From assembly GCA_015039315.1 (NCBI GenBank), contig WIDE01000002.1, positions 124,001-188,000 on the forward strand: a DNA stretch of 64,000 nucleotides, read 5' to 3'. Source of the stretch: Clavulina sp. PMI_390. Taxonomy: Eukaryota; Basidiomycota; Agaricomycetes; Cantharellales; Hydnaceae. Below the pieces are notes generated by a model. It was not told the origin of the DNA. It saw only the letters and a program-made list of their open reading frames with translations, and searched no databases. This document shows, in pieces, positions 49,978-63,466 of the stretch. The first letter of the stretch is position 1, and the number at the start of each line of letters is the position of its first letter. The translations under genes and the position numbers were made by a program.

Positions 49978-52900
49978 CTATTTTGCAGCAACAGCAGGAG
50001 CATCCTTTGCAGGTGCAGGGGCATCGATAGCCATCGCGTCGGGGTCGTTCCTCTCAACTGTAGTGGACAGTGAGCCACCACGTTTAGGGTGCGCCACGGT
50101 AGGGGACGAGTTGCCAGAGTCGACAAGCATGTCGCTCCCTGCCCCGTCTGAACGCACACTGCCTCCGTTAGATCGGTGCCCTCCACCAGGAGAAGAATGT
50201 TTTGGTGAAACCGGAGGAGATGATAGCGTGGCGATGGATGGGAGAGGGGGGTTCGAGGGTGGAGTTGCAGCACTCGTTCCATTACGCATCACAACCGGGG
50301 AGGGGGACTTGATGGTAGGACCGGAGTCTTTAGGCGACGACATGGCAGGATGAACCCGTTCCAATCGCCCAGCAGGAGGAGACACACTGCGTGAAGAAGA
50401 TTGGAAGCGGTTATCCGAAGGCGCGCGGGACGCCATATGGATTGGCGTTAGACGACGGACAGGACGAGGAGAAGGAGAACGGGCAGGAGCGGGAGGAGGG
50501 ATCGAGGCATTGATAGTGGGGGCATTCAGAATCTCGATCCTTGTGCGCTTGCTGCTAGCATCAGGGCTCGACGCGCGAGTACGTTTCGGGGTCCCAGTGC
50601 GAGCATCGTTCGCTAACGAAGGGCCAGCGCTCGTTGGGCTGATGAGGGATGCGATACTGTTCTGGCGGCCCTGAGATGGTTGAGCAGGAATGGGGACTGG
50701 TGCGACAACAGGCCGAGAGGACAGATCCATGAGTGACAACACGGCAGCGTCGTCATAATCTTCGTCAACCACTCGTCGAGCAGTGAAATCTGGACGATCT
50801 TGAGGAGAGGGGGGAGATTCTTTCTTAGCGCCTCGCGGCACTGGCGTTCCGCTGTCTGCACGTCCGCGACGCGCTTCAGCATGAGTGGAATCAGGAGAGG
50901 CGGTTGAGTCGGCCTTGCGACTCCCCGAAGTGCCACCGGCCTTGCGGTCCTTCTTCTCTTTGGGAGGCTTGTCTTCTTTGTCCTTGGGAGCGGTCGGCCG
51001 CTTCTTTTTCCCCTCTGGCTGTGGTGTACCAGTGGGCTGGGGAGGGGCGAGCGGCTGCTGCTGCTGCTGTGGCTGGACTGGCTGGGGCTGATGCAAAGGG
51101 GGTTGCTGACCAGATAACGACATGCGCCCAGGGGCTGGGCTTTCCGATAGCGCACGGGGGTCGGGGCCACCAGACTGGGGGCCCGAAGACGGGATGCGGC
51201 GCATGTCCTCAGGTGATGCATCATGGTGTCTACGCTCAGATGGGGAATAGGGCTGAGGATGACGCTCCCACTGTGGAGCAGAGTCGTGGCGCTGTTGAGA
51301 GGGAGGGTGCTGAGGAGTAGATCGAGAAGGGGGAGGGACAGACTGAGTGTCCATGCGAGGATCGTACTTGCGAGGAGGGGGGCCAGTAGACAGAGGCGCA
51401 GGAGGAATCTCCCTTTCTCGCTCCCGCTCTCGACGCTCCCTCTCCCTGTCCCTCTCGTATTGCTGCTGCTGCTGTTGCTGCTGGAATCGCATGTCCTCAG
51501 TTTGTCGGTGTGGACCCGAGTTGTAGGGGGGTGGAGACTGCTGCATACGGTCATATGGGCGACCTTGTTGTGGCGGCGGCGACCGTTGGTAGTAACGAGG
51601 ATCATCCCGTGGACCAGGCTGGGGGGGAGGAGGGGAGGCCATCCGAGGGTCATAGCGATGAGATTGTTGTTGTGGTGGTGGACCGCCGCGATGACGCTCG
51701 CGTTCATCGTAGTATGGCGAGTTTTGAGGGCCTCCGGGGGGTGGACCACGCCGTTGGGGAAGTGGGGGCGACATCTCACGCTCACGACGGCGGTCACGAA
51801 TATCGGGAGGAGGACCACGACGATCATAGTCACGTTCGCGGTCTCGCTCACGCTCACGCTCCGACATTGGCCCGCCTCTCCATCCTCCTTCACGGTCCGG
51901 AGGAGGTGGTGTCCGAGACCCATTGCTCTCGTTGTAGGGAGGATAGTTGTAAGAGGGTGGGTTCGAGACATGAGTGGAGGGAGGAGGAGGAAGGGAGTTG
52001 GAGAAGCCACCGTTAGCTGGGGGCATCGGCCCCCCGCTCTGGCGCGGTCCTCCCCGAGGGAGAGGAGACGGGTGACGATCGGAGAGAGCAGGAGAACGTC
52101 GATTTTGCATGGGGGGCGGGGGAGGACCACGGGGACCACCCTGCTGTTGAGGATGGTGACCACGGATGTCGCCGTTGGGATGGTGCGAAATCGGGGATAA
52201 CGCCTGCTGAGGCTGAGGATGGTGCAGCGGAACACCACCAGGGCCTGGAGGGCCACTGTCTCGCGAGCTCGGCCGCACAGAAGGCATGGAACCACTGAGG
52301 CCACCTGCACCAGTGCCCATACCAGGGTAAGGCTTGTCGATATCCATCTGGCCACCTCCCCGCTGAGAAGGAGGCCCGCGAATGCGATCATCAGGATGGT
52401 ATTGATCGCGAGGATCCCGTTCACGCTCGCGCTCACGCTCGCGATCGCGGCGCTGCTGCTGTTGTAGCTCAATGCCTTCCATTGGTTGTGGTCCACGAAG
52501 CTCACGCTCCACACTGCCCATCCTCGGCAGCTCAGCACCGCGTGCGCCAGGTCCACCGATGGGACCTTCAGCCAAGGGATGAAGAGTGTGCGATGAAGGT
52601 GTCGGCATGCCTCCAATCCCAGATCCACCAGCGCCTCCCCCGCTAGCAGCAGCGCCTTGAGCTTGAGCCGCTTGAGCCGCGGCGGCTGCACCAGCAAAGA
52701 GAGTCGGCGGACCAGTTGTCGCCCACGCCGTGGGATGAACATCCTGTGGGCCAGGCGCAGCGGGAAGAGGCACGCCAGTGCGCTGCGCTTCACGCAGGAG
52801 CGCTAGCCGCTGCTTGATCACAGTATTCTCCTGGTCCAAATCAGCCGCCCGCCCATACGCATCAATAGCATCTGCAATCTGATTGTTGCACGACTCGTAG

Positions 52901-55900
52901 AGCGAGCCGAGGTCGAACCACACCTCGGAGATGTATGGATTGATGCGGATGGCCCGCGAATAGGCGTCCAGGGCGTCACGGTACTGGTTGATCTGGAAGT
53001 AGAGCACGCCGATTGAGCACCAAAAGGTCGGGTTACGACCATCCCGGTACACAGCTTGCTGGTAGGCCTCATAGGCCTTTTGGTATTTGGTGACTTGCAT
53101 GTATGCTCGTCCCAAAAGATACCAACTTTGCGCGTCGGTGCCATCTGTTCAATAGTATCCCCGAAAGGGTAGTCAATTTCAGGCGAGTTCATGTGTGGCC
53201 ATGACGCAGAATGAGAACCATGGCGGAGATGGATGACCATGACATGTGACATGTCACCATGACGGGGATCAAGGCACGGAGGAAGGGGACGAAAGTGTGC
53301 AATTTCATCAACAGAGTAGGATCACCGAAGGGCATGGCGGCGTGGTGTAGTCCGCGGCGTTCAGTGGATCATTGGTGATGATGATGGGCGACAGAAACCA
53401 CATGTGATAGCGGTGCGGTGGCATTGAGAAGCGGTGGATTAGGCGTGGCAGGGACGCACGATGAATGAGATGAAAAGCAAACGAGATTAGTATTCCAACA
53501 CGGAAGATGAATTAGAGATCATTCGCCAGATTCGCGGGATCAAACGGGGTAGCAAATGAAGGTGAGAGGAAACCACCAAGCCCCCAAAAGGAAGAAGTGA
53601 ATTGACTTTTGGTCAGCGCCTAGCAAACGACCAAACGGCAAAAAGCTGACGCACCACTCTCAAGGCTCCTCGTCAGATACTGGATTGCCATCTCCTGACT
53701 CATGAACGATGTCCCAGGCTGGTGGTAGAGCCACCCAAGCTGTTGGAGCACCTTTGCGTGGTTCGGATTATCCTCGAGGACATGTTCATAAGCTTCCTTC
53801 GCCCTCACGTACTGCGGGTGATTGATTACAAGGAGCGTGAGATCGGCCAGGGAGAGAAGGGCGAGACCAAGATGAGATCAGTCACGTAATATAGGCTGGA
53901 AAAATAGGTATTCGACTCACGTCTTTCGTCTGTTCATAGACGTGCCCAATTTGGAACCAAATGTCAATGCTGGCCAACGGGCTTGGCGGGCTGCGGAGAA
54001 TGCGCTTGAAACACTGATAAGGCGCATCAGATACAACAGATGCAACCGGCAGTGGAGTGTACGTGTTGTAGTGGGTAGTGAAGATTGTTTCCCAGCAGGA
54101 CAAGCAGGTTGGCAATGGAACCAGAGATGGTTGCACGAATAGGGCAAATAGAAGTTTGATGCAACAGAAAGGGGAAAAAGAGATGTGGCGAATCGATTAT
54201 TATCAGCGACGGTTCCCAGTGATCGACGACGAAGCGAAGCGCGCATGAAAGAAAGAACGTTACGAGAAACAATGGATTCGAACGGAGGAAGACATAAAGC
54301 CAATCAAGGACGGCAAAGAAGGCGCGACGCTCCAGGAAGCTCACTTCGGCGAAGGAAGGGAAGCTTTCGGGTTGCGTCATCACCACCACGCGAGAGAAAA
54401 GTAGGTTAGAAGGCAGTGAATAGATTGGCTGCTCTGCTTCTATTCGTTTGATTGCCTCCCAAACTTCTCGTGCCTGCCTTGCGGCATCATCAAGGCCGAC
54501 CAAGACCGGAGCCGGCGAGTCAAGTGACACAAATAGGCAAGTAATGATGCACGAGGCAGATAGAGAAAAACGAATGGCGGGGAGAAAGCCGCCGAGGGAA
54601 GCCGACGCCAGGACAGAAAAGTGATGAAATAGGAAGAAGGGTGGCGGACGACATACCTCAAGAGATTCCTCATATTTTTGCTGCTGCTTGTAGATAATCC
54701 CCAGGCGGAAATAGATTTCATCGGCCTTCTCGAAGGCTGTTGGTGAGCAGGTAGTGGAGCGAGGCCATCAGGTGATCGCCAAACCATGTGTGTGTTGGCG
54801 TGGTGAGGTCGATCGTTATGAAAGCGCCGCCAGGGTAGACAGGGACGCCGCGCGGCCGGAGGAGAGTCCGAGACGGGATGATCGTCACAGGCATGGGTAT
54901 ATGGGTGAAAGTTGAGAGTTAAATGAAGTGGAGTTCGAGTTGAGAGCGCAAACCGCGAGATGAATGAGTAACACGATTATTGAAATCCGTGTCCAATGAG
55001 ATGACCAGGGAGACAGAAGACAGAGCCAGGTAGACAGGCGGAAATGAAACGCAGTTGGGGCAAGTTTATGGGAGCTCGGTCAGTCAAAAGCCACAACAAT
55101 GAATAATGAATAAGCAAATGAAAAGATTGAATCACTCAAACGAGCCGAGGGAAGGGAAACAGGCGAAGGATGGGAAATAAGGAAGGAAGAAGGAAGCCAG
55201 GCTATGAATAATGAGAAGTATGAACTAGTGAACGTACCGGGATCCATGCTAAGCGTGCTCGTGAAGGCCTCCTCGGCGTGATCAAGACTCCCATACCGGT
55301 CGTATAAGATCCCAATCCCATACCACAACTTGGGGTCCTATTATTTGCCCCACCCAAGCCCAAGAGCCGACGGAGGAGCCGAGGCATCAAGCAATAGGAA
55401 TGACGAGTGAAGGAGTGGGAGCGATCGATACCAGGCGAGGGTGGAGTCGAGTGGAGTTTGCAATTTAGTGCATGGCAATATTGATCATGGAGCAGGAGTT
55501 TCCCAAACGGGGTACGGGACAGCGGTAGTATTCGGTGCCAAGATGGAAGAATTCCAAGCGGGTGAGAAACCCCAATTGCGACGGGCAGTACAAGGGCCGA
55601 AACCGCCCATGATAACGCAAGGTCGATACACGAGCATACCAGGGACGCACATCGAACACGCCGCAATAAAGGGTAATTGGCGCATAAAAAGCAGGTGGAG
55701 TCCGAGGGAGTGGGCAAATGAGGAGAGGTTGGCGCGTGGAGAGGCAAATATGCAAAAAGTGGAGACAGCGTTCGAATAGGAGCCACCAGCCGAGCGATGT
55801 CCACGGCGTCGTCATCGTCATTTGTACGGGGACAATCGCGAATCATATTGGAAAACCAAGGAGAACAAGGCGAAATGAAAAAAGTGTGAACATGGTCAGC

Positions 55901-57278
55901 TACCGCACTTTATCGAGAACCAGACAAAAAAGGACCACTGACCTTTGGATTCGGCAAGAAATAGAGGGCTTGTTGATATGCCATATATGCTCGTTGGAGT
56001 TGATCCTGCATGAGATAGCAGTGTCCCATCGCACTCCAGACGTCCCCATTCTCGGGTTGGACTTCGACAACGCGCTGCCAATGTGCGATCGCCTGTAATC
56101 GAGGGTGCCAGTCAGCACATCTAACGTGCTCGAAAACAAAATTCTCGATGATGATAGGAATCTGTCGAAACTGGCTAGCTGAGCGACGAACTGTCCAGCT
56201 TGCGTGACAAGCCAGGTACATGGGGCTTTTTGCCGTGCAAGCTGAAGGCGGCGAGGTAGAGCAGGAACAAGAAACGTACCTCATCAAGGTTGTCTCGCCC
56301 GCGCGCTATGGCGGCAATTCGCGTGTGGGCCTCTACAGAGTTGGGATTGTGACGCACAGCCCGCTGATAGGCGTTTTGCGAGGCGTCAAGATCACCCATT
56401 CGCTCCGCCATATCGCCTACACGTCAGACAAGTTCGAGCAACAACAACAACAGCAACATCAACAACAGTGGTCCCGGCGGGCGGCGGCGAGACCAAAAAA
56501 AAAAAGAAATGATATCATTGTAAATCCAGACAGGAAAAGGGATCACAGTCAATCAGTCAGGCACGATAACGGGGATAAGATTTTTATTGTGAATCAGGGA
56601 TCAAGGATGGGACGTACCAATAGTGAGCCATGTCTCTTCGTTGGCCTTTGCGAGACGAATGAGCGACTCGGGCATGGGTGCTCGTGGCGGCTCTGGTGGC
56701 GGAGGAGGGCCAGCGAGGCCATTCACGGAGGCCGAAGGCCCGAGGGGCGTGGAGGGATGGAAGGGAGGTGGTCCACTGAGCATCATTGGTGGTGGTCCTG
56801 ACCCAGGTGGCCCAGGAGGACCTTGCTGCTGGGAGTGATGGAGAGGGGGTGGAGGAGGGGGTGGCAGCTGGCCGTGTTGAGAGTGTTGGGAGTGCTGTTG
56901 TTGCTGTGGTTGGGAGTGTGGGTGATGATGATGGGAGGGAGCAGGCGAAATGAGCTGGTGCATGCCGTTTGGCCCGGCGGGACCTCCGGAAGAAGGGTGA
57001 GGTGGAGGAGGGGGTGGGCCAGAGGACATTTGCTGCGGGTGCGCGTGATGATTATGGTGTGGGGCCTGAGGACCCTGTTGATGGGGAGGTGGAGGCGGCC
57101 CTGAGTGCTGGGGAGGGCCTCGATGAGACACGTGTTGTGGTGGGGGTGGTTGTTGCTGTTGAGGAGGTTGCTGGGGGTGGTGATGTGGCGGGGAGTCGGC
57201 GCGCTGGTGGGAATAGGCTCCGGGCGGTGGAGGGCCATGTGTTCCGACCCCAGGACGATGAGCGCCGGGAGGAGCCAT
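49978..57278 (-). CDS. CYC8: General transcriptional corepressor Cyc8/Ssn6
   Basis: Scaffold of the Tup1-Cyc8 corepressor, which is recruited by DNA-bound repressors in the nucleus. The N-terminal exon (57278 to about 56620) is Pro/Gln/His-rich. TPR repeats follow over several exons: PESLIRLAKANEETWLTIG, MGDLDASQNAYQRAVRHNPN, AIAHWQRVVEVQPENGDVWS, KLWYGIGILYDRYGSLDHA, AFEKADEIYFRLGIIYKQQQ, IDIWFQIGHVYEQTKD, AKEAYEHVLEDNPNHAKVL, SWYLLGRAYMQVTKYQKAY, TFWCSIGVLYFQINQYRDAL and EVWFDLGSLYESCNNQIADA. This arrangement and the ten TPRs are diagnostic. The last exon (53144-49978) also carries about 850 residues of Pro/Gln/Arg/Glu-rich tail with DRERERERD-like runs and ends in APAVAAK. Long introns (55338-55942, 54737-55237, 54014-54656, 53145-53654) interrupt the TPR half. 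Confidence 0.95.
56425..56470 (+). repeat. CAA/CAG triplet run in a CYC8 intron
   Basis: An interrupted run of CAA/CAG triplets lies in the first CYC8 intron (GTT/CTG on the sense strand), close to the acceptor of the exon starting MAERMGDLD. It is non-coding in the spliced model. Confidence 0.7.
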
Positions 57279-60137
57279 CTGTCGTGAATGTACGTTCCGA
57301 CTGAATACGAGGCAAAGGAGGGAAAAAGAGCAGAACCGCGAGCGGTTGGGCCAGCCGGACGTTATATAGTAGGGCGCTTGGACGAGGGGCCTGGGAGAGG
57401 CTTGGGACAGATCCCCGACAATTTGGCTTCCCCGTTTGCGGTTTCTGTGTTTCTACGTCTACGGAGATGCGAGCTGTCGGAGGTTCTCAATGCCAATCTT
57501 CAGAATCAGAATCTCTGTGGAAATGAATCTGTCGAATCTGAGTTATATTGGAGTGAACCGCATTTTGCATATTCCGCTCGTCTCCCGTCAGGGATCCAAT
57601 AAAGGACTAGGCCGGGACTTCGTATTGTATGAGATCCGATCTCGCCTTCATCTTGCGATTGGGCTGGCTGTGATGAAGATCCACGCGACTTCTTCCCCAA
57701 GCCGCTTGTCTTCCTTCGATTCCCTTTCAGACAGGGGTGGAGGATTCATTCCCCACACCATTCAGCAGCCTCTTCACAACGACCACATATATATATTCAA
57801 CTCTATCGCGACTGTATACCGTGATTTATGCATATCGCCACCTTTTCGCCTATCCGCTCCCTTTGACAGTTGCCGCCAATTCGGCCTAATAACTATTTAC
57901 CCTGGTGGGTGGCCCGAGGTGATGCACTCCACCCGTGCCGCCGGCTCAACCAGCACCACATGCAACAAAGTATGGCAACCACGTCACAGCCTCCCATAGC
58001 AGCCATCTCCGCCAGACGCCCATCGGCGGCATCAAAATGAGACAGCGAAAACGTCTGTCTGTCATGTATGTCATCATCTTTGCATATTCCGAAGCAGTTG
58101 TTATCTCAGCAACCGCAGTTTTGGCGGATACTCAAGTGTGCATCTCCCCGAGAGCTCAGCAGCCTAAAGACGTTCAAAAAACCTTCCTTGACCACTCTCG
58201 TCTGTCTAGAAGCCATGCTTATGATGCAAAGTGCGCGCTCTAGCCAAGACATTGTCCACCAAGGTATATGCTGGCAGCCACTAAATCATTGTACCAAACA
58301 TGGCCAAATTCTTTGACATTGCCAGAATTCTGCACTAGCATAATACCTGGTGTTTCACTAAAGCATGTCAGGAAGTATTCAAAATAGCACAGCAAGAGCT
58401 ACCCCAGAAGAAACTCTTGATGTGCCCCACTGACCTAGACCACCGTTCCCAAGAAAATTGTTGGAAAATGACCGACGGAATAACCGGATCCGAAGAGCTC
58501 CAAGCGTCAGATTGGCTTGGAAATTCAAATCGAAGGAGCGATGAGAATGATCAAAAAATTGGCAAAAGGCCCCATTGATGCATCGAGCGGCAGTCTCACG
58601 ATCCGATGGAGAAGCACCGCGTGCAAATTCAAAGACCCCGTTCAGGAGGCAAAAGTTGTCGGAAAAATTATGATGTGCTGTCAACTCAGCCCTGGTCGAT
58701 CACGAAAGCGCCCACTGCCCTTCCCCAATATATATGCGCAGCCGCGATTCATAATTCAGCATGACCCAGTAAGTTTCCTCTCCGGTGATATGATGGGAAT
58801 CGCCGGGGAGCCCAGAGCGTCGTCATGCACAACTCGTAACTTAATCACGCCTTTCATACTCTCGGACTCTGCATGCGCGCACACGGCAACTCTCGACCCT
58901 GGGCCACACACACAGACAGATTAGTTATTTGATCCTTCATTCATCTCATTATACGCGCATCCCGCGATCTCGGTTACAAGGCTGTGCTTCGGGGATGGCG
59001 TGGCACAATCCCCTCGAGGGACTGCTCGGATACCCGGCACGATGCGCGTTCATCACGCCCCTATTCCTTCTGACGCCATCTTATAGAATGGTTGGGGTCG
59101 GACCCTCCGAACATATTTATTCATTCTCTCGTAACTGGGAGGGCGGCGCATGTCGTGGGGCGAGCTTTTTTGTCCATGGGCACGCAAATGTGATACGATT
59201 CAGAAATGACACGTATGTAACTTGGCACGTTTTGGGAAGGAATCCTCCACTCGACATCCTTCTCCCGCTACGAGCGACGGCGTCCGATGACGCCCGCCTA
59301 AAAGGAAATGCATCAGAGAAGAGGCTTCGTCGGACACGGTTACTTTTGGGACCTGGAGTGACCACAGGAATAGCCTCACCTGAGCCTCAAGCTGGTGTTG
59401 AGCGGAGAAAAGGCGGGGACCGAATTAGATATGACCTACTTTACGCTGTTGGATCTCGATGATGTCTCTTCTTTTGCTCGGGCATCAACCAAATGTAGCT
59501 CCCTTGCGTACTCCACCAGAACCCGAGCGAGCAAACTCCACGCGGCCAAGCTGTTCGCCGCCTTGTAACTAGCGCAACGACTGGAAACACGAGAAATATA
59601 GACGCAGGGGCACGTCTTCTTTGTCTCAGATCGCTTTTCCACGAGTAAATCTATGAGTATTGCGGTGCGGTTCATATCACCGCATAGAGCATCAGGGGTA
59701 TGCTACGCTCGATTACCCTCACAGTCGATGAATCAGATCGATCAGGGGCCGACCCAATTGCGTGAATACGCAGGGTACAGATCGGAGAGCACATCGCCGG
59801 GAAAGGGGGGGAGGAAACCCTGCATTCCTCGACTGCCGTCATGCGGCCCACGCTCAATAAGAAAGGCGGAGCCTCTCAAGCGAGCGGAAAATTACAAAAG
59901 ACAGTGACAGATGACCGTTGGGGAGGAGCTAAAAGGTTTTGGCGCATCTATGGGGGGACACACAGTCAGGATGATCAGGGAGCGGCGCCGCTCCTTGGGA
60001 GTGATATCACCAACGAAAATGGTTATCATATTCGAGTGAATACCTCGGAGACATTCCCGCTGCCCTGAAAATAGCGGGATTTGCATAGTAGCCATTGCGA
60101 GACTCTCCCGAAATGGGAAGATTGAATTGGATTTCCG

Positions 60138-60166
60138 CAGCCCCTTGACGCCCTAGGGGCTGCGCA
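60138..60166. repeat. Inverted repeat / hairpin
   Basis: Arms CGCAGCCCCT and AGGGGCTGCG form a perfect 10-bp stem with a 9-nt loop. It is GC-rich within moderately AT-rich DNA. It could be a transcript hairpin or a protein-binding site; no function is assigned. Confidence 0.6.
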
Positions 60167-60325
60167 GGCTGCTGACGTGAAGTCTAGAAGCTTGACGCTA
60201 GCATGAGCTTAAACCCGCAGGTTTCCCAAACAACATCAATTAGAGCGTCAACATACCTCTGGCCCAGCGCATGAGGGCATTGTCGTGTCATTCAGGCGAC
60301 AAGAGAGTCACAGTAACCTTACGTA

Positions 60326-60355
60326 GACCGCCTAAAAGGTCCGCCACAGGCGGTC
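60326..60355. repeat. Inverted repeat / hairpin
   Basis: Perfect 8-bp arms GACCGCCT (60326-60333) and AGGCGGTC (60348-60355) with a 14-nt spacer, about 190 bp after the previous hairpin. Confidence 0.6.
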
Positions 60356-61861
60356 ATCAGCATATACGGTATCACACGACTGGGCGCCGGGAGGATCACC
60401 GAGTGCTGTGATCTGGTGAGAGCCACCGACATTTCTCACATGCTCCCATACATGCGCAGGTCCAACCTCAAGGCTCATCCACATCCCCAGCACCACCGGA
60501 TCGATCTCCGCACGACTTCCCTGGGAGGGCGGCGGAGGGGAGGACTGAATGCAACAGAGGAATCTCATTATCAGCCTCATGGGAAGGGGCGAGGAAGCTG
60601 GTGGATATGAACGTTGATCGAAATGAGCGAGCCTTGCTCCCTGCATGTGCTTGGCAACGATCTCAGGGGCGTCAAGACCTCGACACTGAGTTGTAACTTG
60701 CCTCATCGAAACTTGAAGCGAGCAGGCAACAACCGCACGGTCGGCAATAGGAGTGCTATTTCCTCGGAGCCCCTTCGAGGTAATGAGATCGATGGAGATA
60801 GCCTTCCTATAAACTAAGGAGACCGGAGGCAATGACTTCTATTCCCAATTATTAGTTAACGAAGGTTGCGTGGCAAATTGGTTCGTCGTCATCAGCTTCT
60901 TGCCGAGAGGCATCAAAGCAGTCTCGATCGTCCCGAATTAGATAGATTGTCCTGCCACGCCGATTTAATAATGGCCACCATAAATGGTGCTGCATCTGGG
61001 TCGATACATCCCGTGGATCGCCCAGCGGTGTACATGGAATAGCTCGGGCGGAAAGAAAAGCTAGCTCCCTTACATTCAAATTCGACGGAATGGAGAGGAT
61101 ATCATGAATGTAGCCTCTTCATCCCGGTTGCGCAGCTTGGCGCCAGTGCCTGACAAAGGATCTACAAATCTGACTGAACAGTTGGCCACTGCATATATCA
61201 CAACAGTATGCTGTTTGATAATTCCAAGAGACCATCTGCTTCATGGTCACCCAGACCAAAAAAAAACGTTGACTTCATCAAGGATCCAGACCATCAGTGC
61301 TATCCGTTTACTGGTTGATCAGATCAGAGAGGAGTGAAAGGTCCTTAGGCGTACAGATGGGTTGTTATATCTAGTATAGATGGGTTGTGGGGTATTCTTA
61401 ATGTGTCCAAGGTTAATCAGTGCACCACTTTGAGAAGCTGCTATGGGTGAGCCCACGCATTCACTAGTTATATTAAGGCTTGACCATAGGAGGCCAACGA
61501 CATTTGACTCGACAAGGCCTCAAGACCTCAATTAGGGTCTACTATCGAGGGTCATAATACGGCACTCTCGATTTCCCGAAGACCTTGGTGAGGACAAGGG
61601 AAGATGGCGTGACGCGTGACATACGCCAAACAACCCAAACCCAAAGCAGTGCCTTTCCTCGTGCCTGTCTGTCGCTTGAGGGGCGCCTGGAAATTGCATT
61701 CCTCGTACTCTTCTATCTAGAACCCTCTCTTTTAGGACGACCTTATGACTCGTGCGTCTCTACTTGGATCTCTTTCGCTGGTTGTAATCTTAAGCTGAGG
61801 CAATTCGACAATGCCCTTCTCGATACCTCTCAACATAACTCGATGTGATGGGACCCTTGGT

Positions 61862-62232
61862 ATGATAGGTGGAAATCAGCGTGAGCAGGATCGCCAGAAG
61901 GCGCAGAAGAAGGCTGCTGCGCAGAACAAGCCTAAGCAGAGCGCAACAACCCTGGCGAAGAAGAAGGAAGCGTGAGTCGTCATTAGTGCTATATCGCTTA
62001 GTCGTGCAAATTCCGATGTGGTGCTCTCATCGCATGCTAGTGATGCGGCCTTGATGCGAGAAAAGCAAGCGGTATGTTTATAGCTTCCCTGTATCACCAT
62101 TTGCTTCGCTCACATGTCCTCTCTTTGGCATCCGGAACTCAAAACTCGACCTTCATCTCGCGATGATTTCTGATATGACAGAAAGCTGCAGCCGCAAAGG
62201 CTGGGGGTACCTCTGCGGGAGGAGGGCAATGA
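61862..62232 (+). CDS. Small SERF-like (4F5/EDRK-rich) protein
   Basis: Exons 61862-61971, 62041-62071 and 62182-62232 give a 63-residue protein, too small for most gene finders. It reads MIGGNQREQDRQKAQKK, then Ala/Lys-rich helix, KKKEADAALMREKQA and KAAAAKAGG. The GNQREQDRxKxQKK start and the DAxxMRxKQ end are the hallmarks of the SERF/4F5 family, small charged helical proteins that in animals modify amyloid aggregation and bind nucleic acid. The ATG at 61862 is the only one that keeps the conserved N-terminus. The spliced phases close exactly. Confidence 0.85.
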
Positions 62233-63466
62233 CCCTGACTAATTACTTTCATGGGCAGAGCGCACTCTGATCGATATTGAACCATCCCTTGGATACTTTC
62301 CCATTTGTTCACATTTCCAAATCCCATTAATCCCGTTCAATTGTGGCTATCGGCATGTCGAGATCAAATGATGCTTTGCAACTGTACATTAATGCCTGAC
62401 ATTTGACCTCTTAACACTTGTGAATCCACCCTTCATCTCGATGCTGGCTGACGCCTTCACTGATCGGGTCAACCCTCCAATGCACGGTTTATGCCAAACC
62501 ATTCGTGCAATAATGTGTGGAATGAAGCATGAGGCTGCCTCCTATGTCAGCGTCAGAGCTCCGAGAGCCAAAATTGTTGCATACGACATAAATTGAGAAG
62601 TTACCGGTAGTGATCGATTTCGCCAACGAACTCGAAGATGAAATATCACAGATAGCTGAACGCTCAAGCGACTTGGGACGCCTGGGAAGCTAGATCGAGG
62701 ATCTCCATCCCCCAATCTAGCATTATTTCTTTGCGTTTTCGAGGCAGATATGGCATCAGACTTTAGAACTCGCCTTTCATTAGTATTCCCATCACTTCAG
62801 GGATGGCTCGCTACCTTCTCGGTGGTAAGCTGCTTTATCACGGTCACAGTCATGCCTCACCATGATGACAAGCTTGTACTAGCCATCTTTCCACCCACAG
62901 TTCTTCTAGCATCACAAACTCCACGAATCTCACACTCTTGACCATCATATGCCTGCTAGCCCCCACCACTTGACAAAAACTTGCCCCTGGTGCCTGTTCA
63001 TTGACTAGGAGGTGGCCAGTCTTTGTGTGGCTTTGGGCGGATACCCACGGTCTGGATTATGCGCAGCACTGGAAGACACGACCGTTTTTGCTGATAAGTG
63101 CAGTAAACAGATCTCAAAGAGCCTTTTCCGGCTACATTCTAACATGTACAGTATACATACATCCACAAAGAGCTTCTTGGCTTCCACCACTCACGTTCCC
63201 ATCCCCCACCAAAGTACTCTGATTACTTTACGCATGGGACTCTGGTACTCAATGACACAACCAAGTACCACCTCAATACGGATCCGTAATCCGAGAGTTT
63301 GTTTTGATTCCATTCCATTTCTGCAGGGGAAGAAGGCGTCACCAGTTCCCACGCGTACTCTGATAAACAGTGCTAAAGAAGGCCCACGGAACGCGTCCCC
63401 ATCCTCCCACCATCCCCATCCATCCTATCCGCCAAGATTGAGCGATTAACTAGTATACATAAACAC
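62233..63466. promoter_or_regulatory. Intergenic region upstream of GND1
   Basis: This 1.2 kb stretch holds the SERF 3' UTR and GND1 promoter. A 63-codon frame at 62750-62941 has no support beyond an ATG. Nothing else is recognisable. Confidence 0.4.

Larger units (their letters stand above)
57279..61861. other. 4.6 kb stretch without recognisable genes
   Basis: Region between the divergent CYC8 and SERF start codons. Open frames up to 187 codons (57436-57999 and 58929-59462 on plus, 60332-60832 on minus) have no family motifs, no clear splice partners and skewed composition. The only structures seen are two inverted repeats near 60140 and 60330 and a TATATATATA run at 57786. I find no tRNA, rRNA, snRNA or transposon end. 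It probably contains the long CYC8 promoter/5' UTR and decayed DNA. Confidence 0.5.

Noticed and set aside
50613..52793. Minus-strand open frame of 726 codons, and a plus-strand frame of 325 codons at 51223-52200
   Set aside because: Both are shadows of the low-complexity CYC8 tail, whose real frame is proven by continuity with the TPR exons.
57436..57999. Plus-strand open frame of 187 codons
   Set aside because: No motifs, no splice partners and a mixed composition; looks like chance.
58929..59462. Plus-strand open frame of 177 codons and a minus frame of 166 codons at 60332-60832
   Set aside because: No recognisable family or transposase motif in either.
57279..61861. tRNA, 5S rRNA, snRNA or transposon ends in the gene-less block
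   Set aside because: By eye I found no tRNA B-box with matching arms, no known snRNA motifs and no terminal repeats; a covariance-model scan would be decisive.
62750..62941. Possible small gene starting MASDFRTRLSL
   Set aside because: A GTAAGC donor follows, but splicing leads to a stop within three codons; no family pattern.
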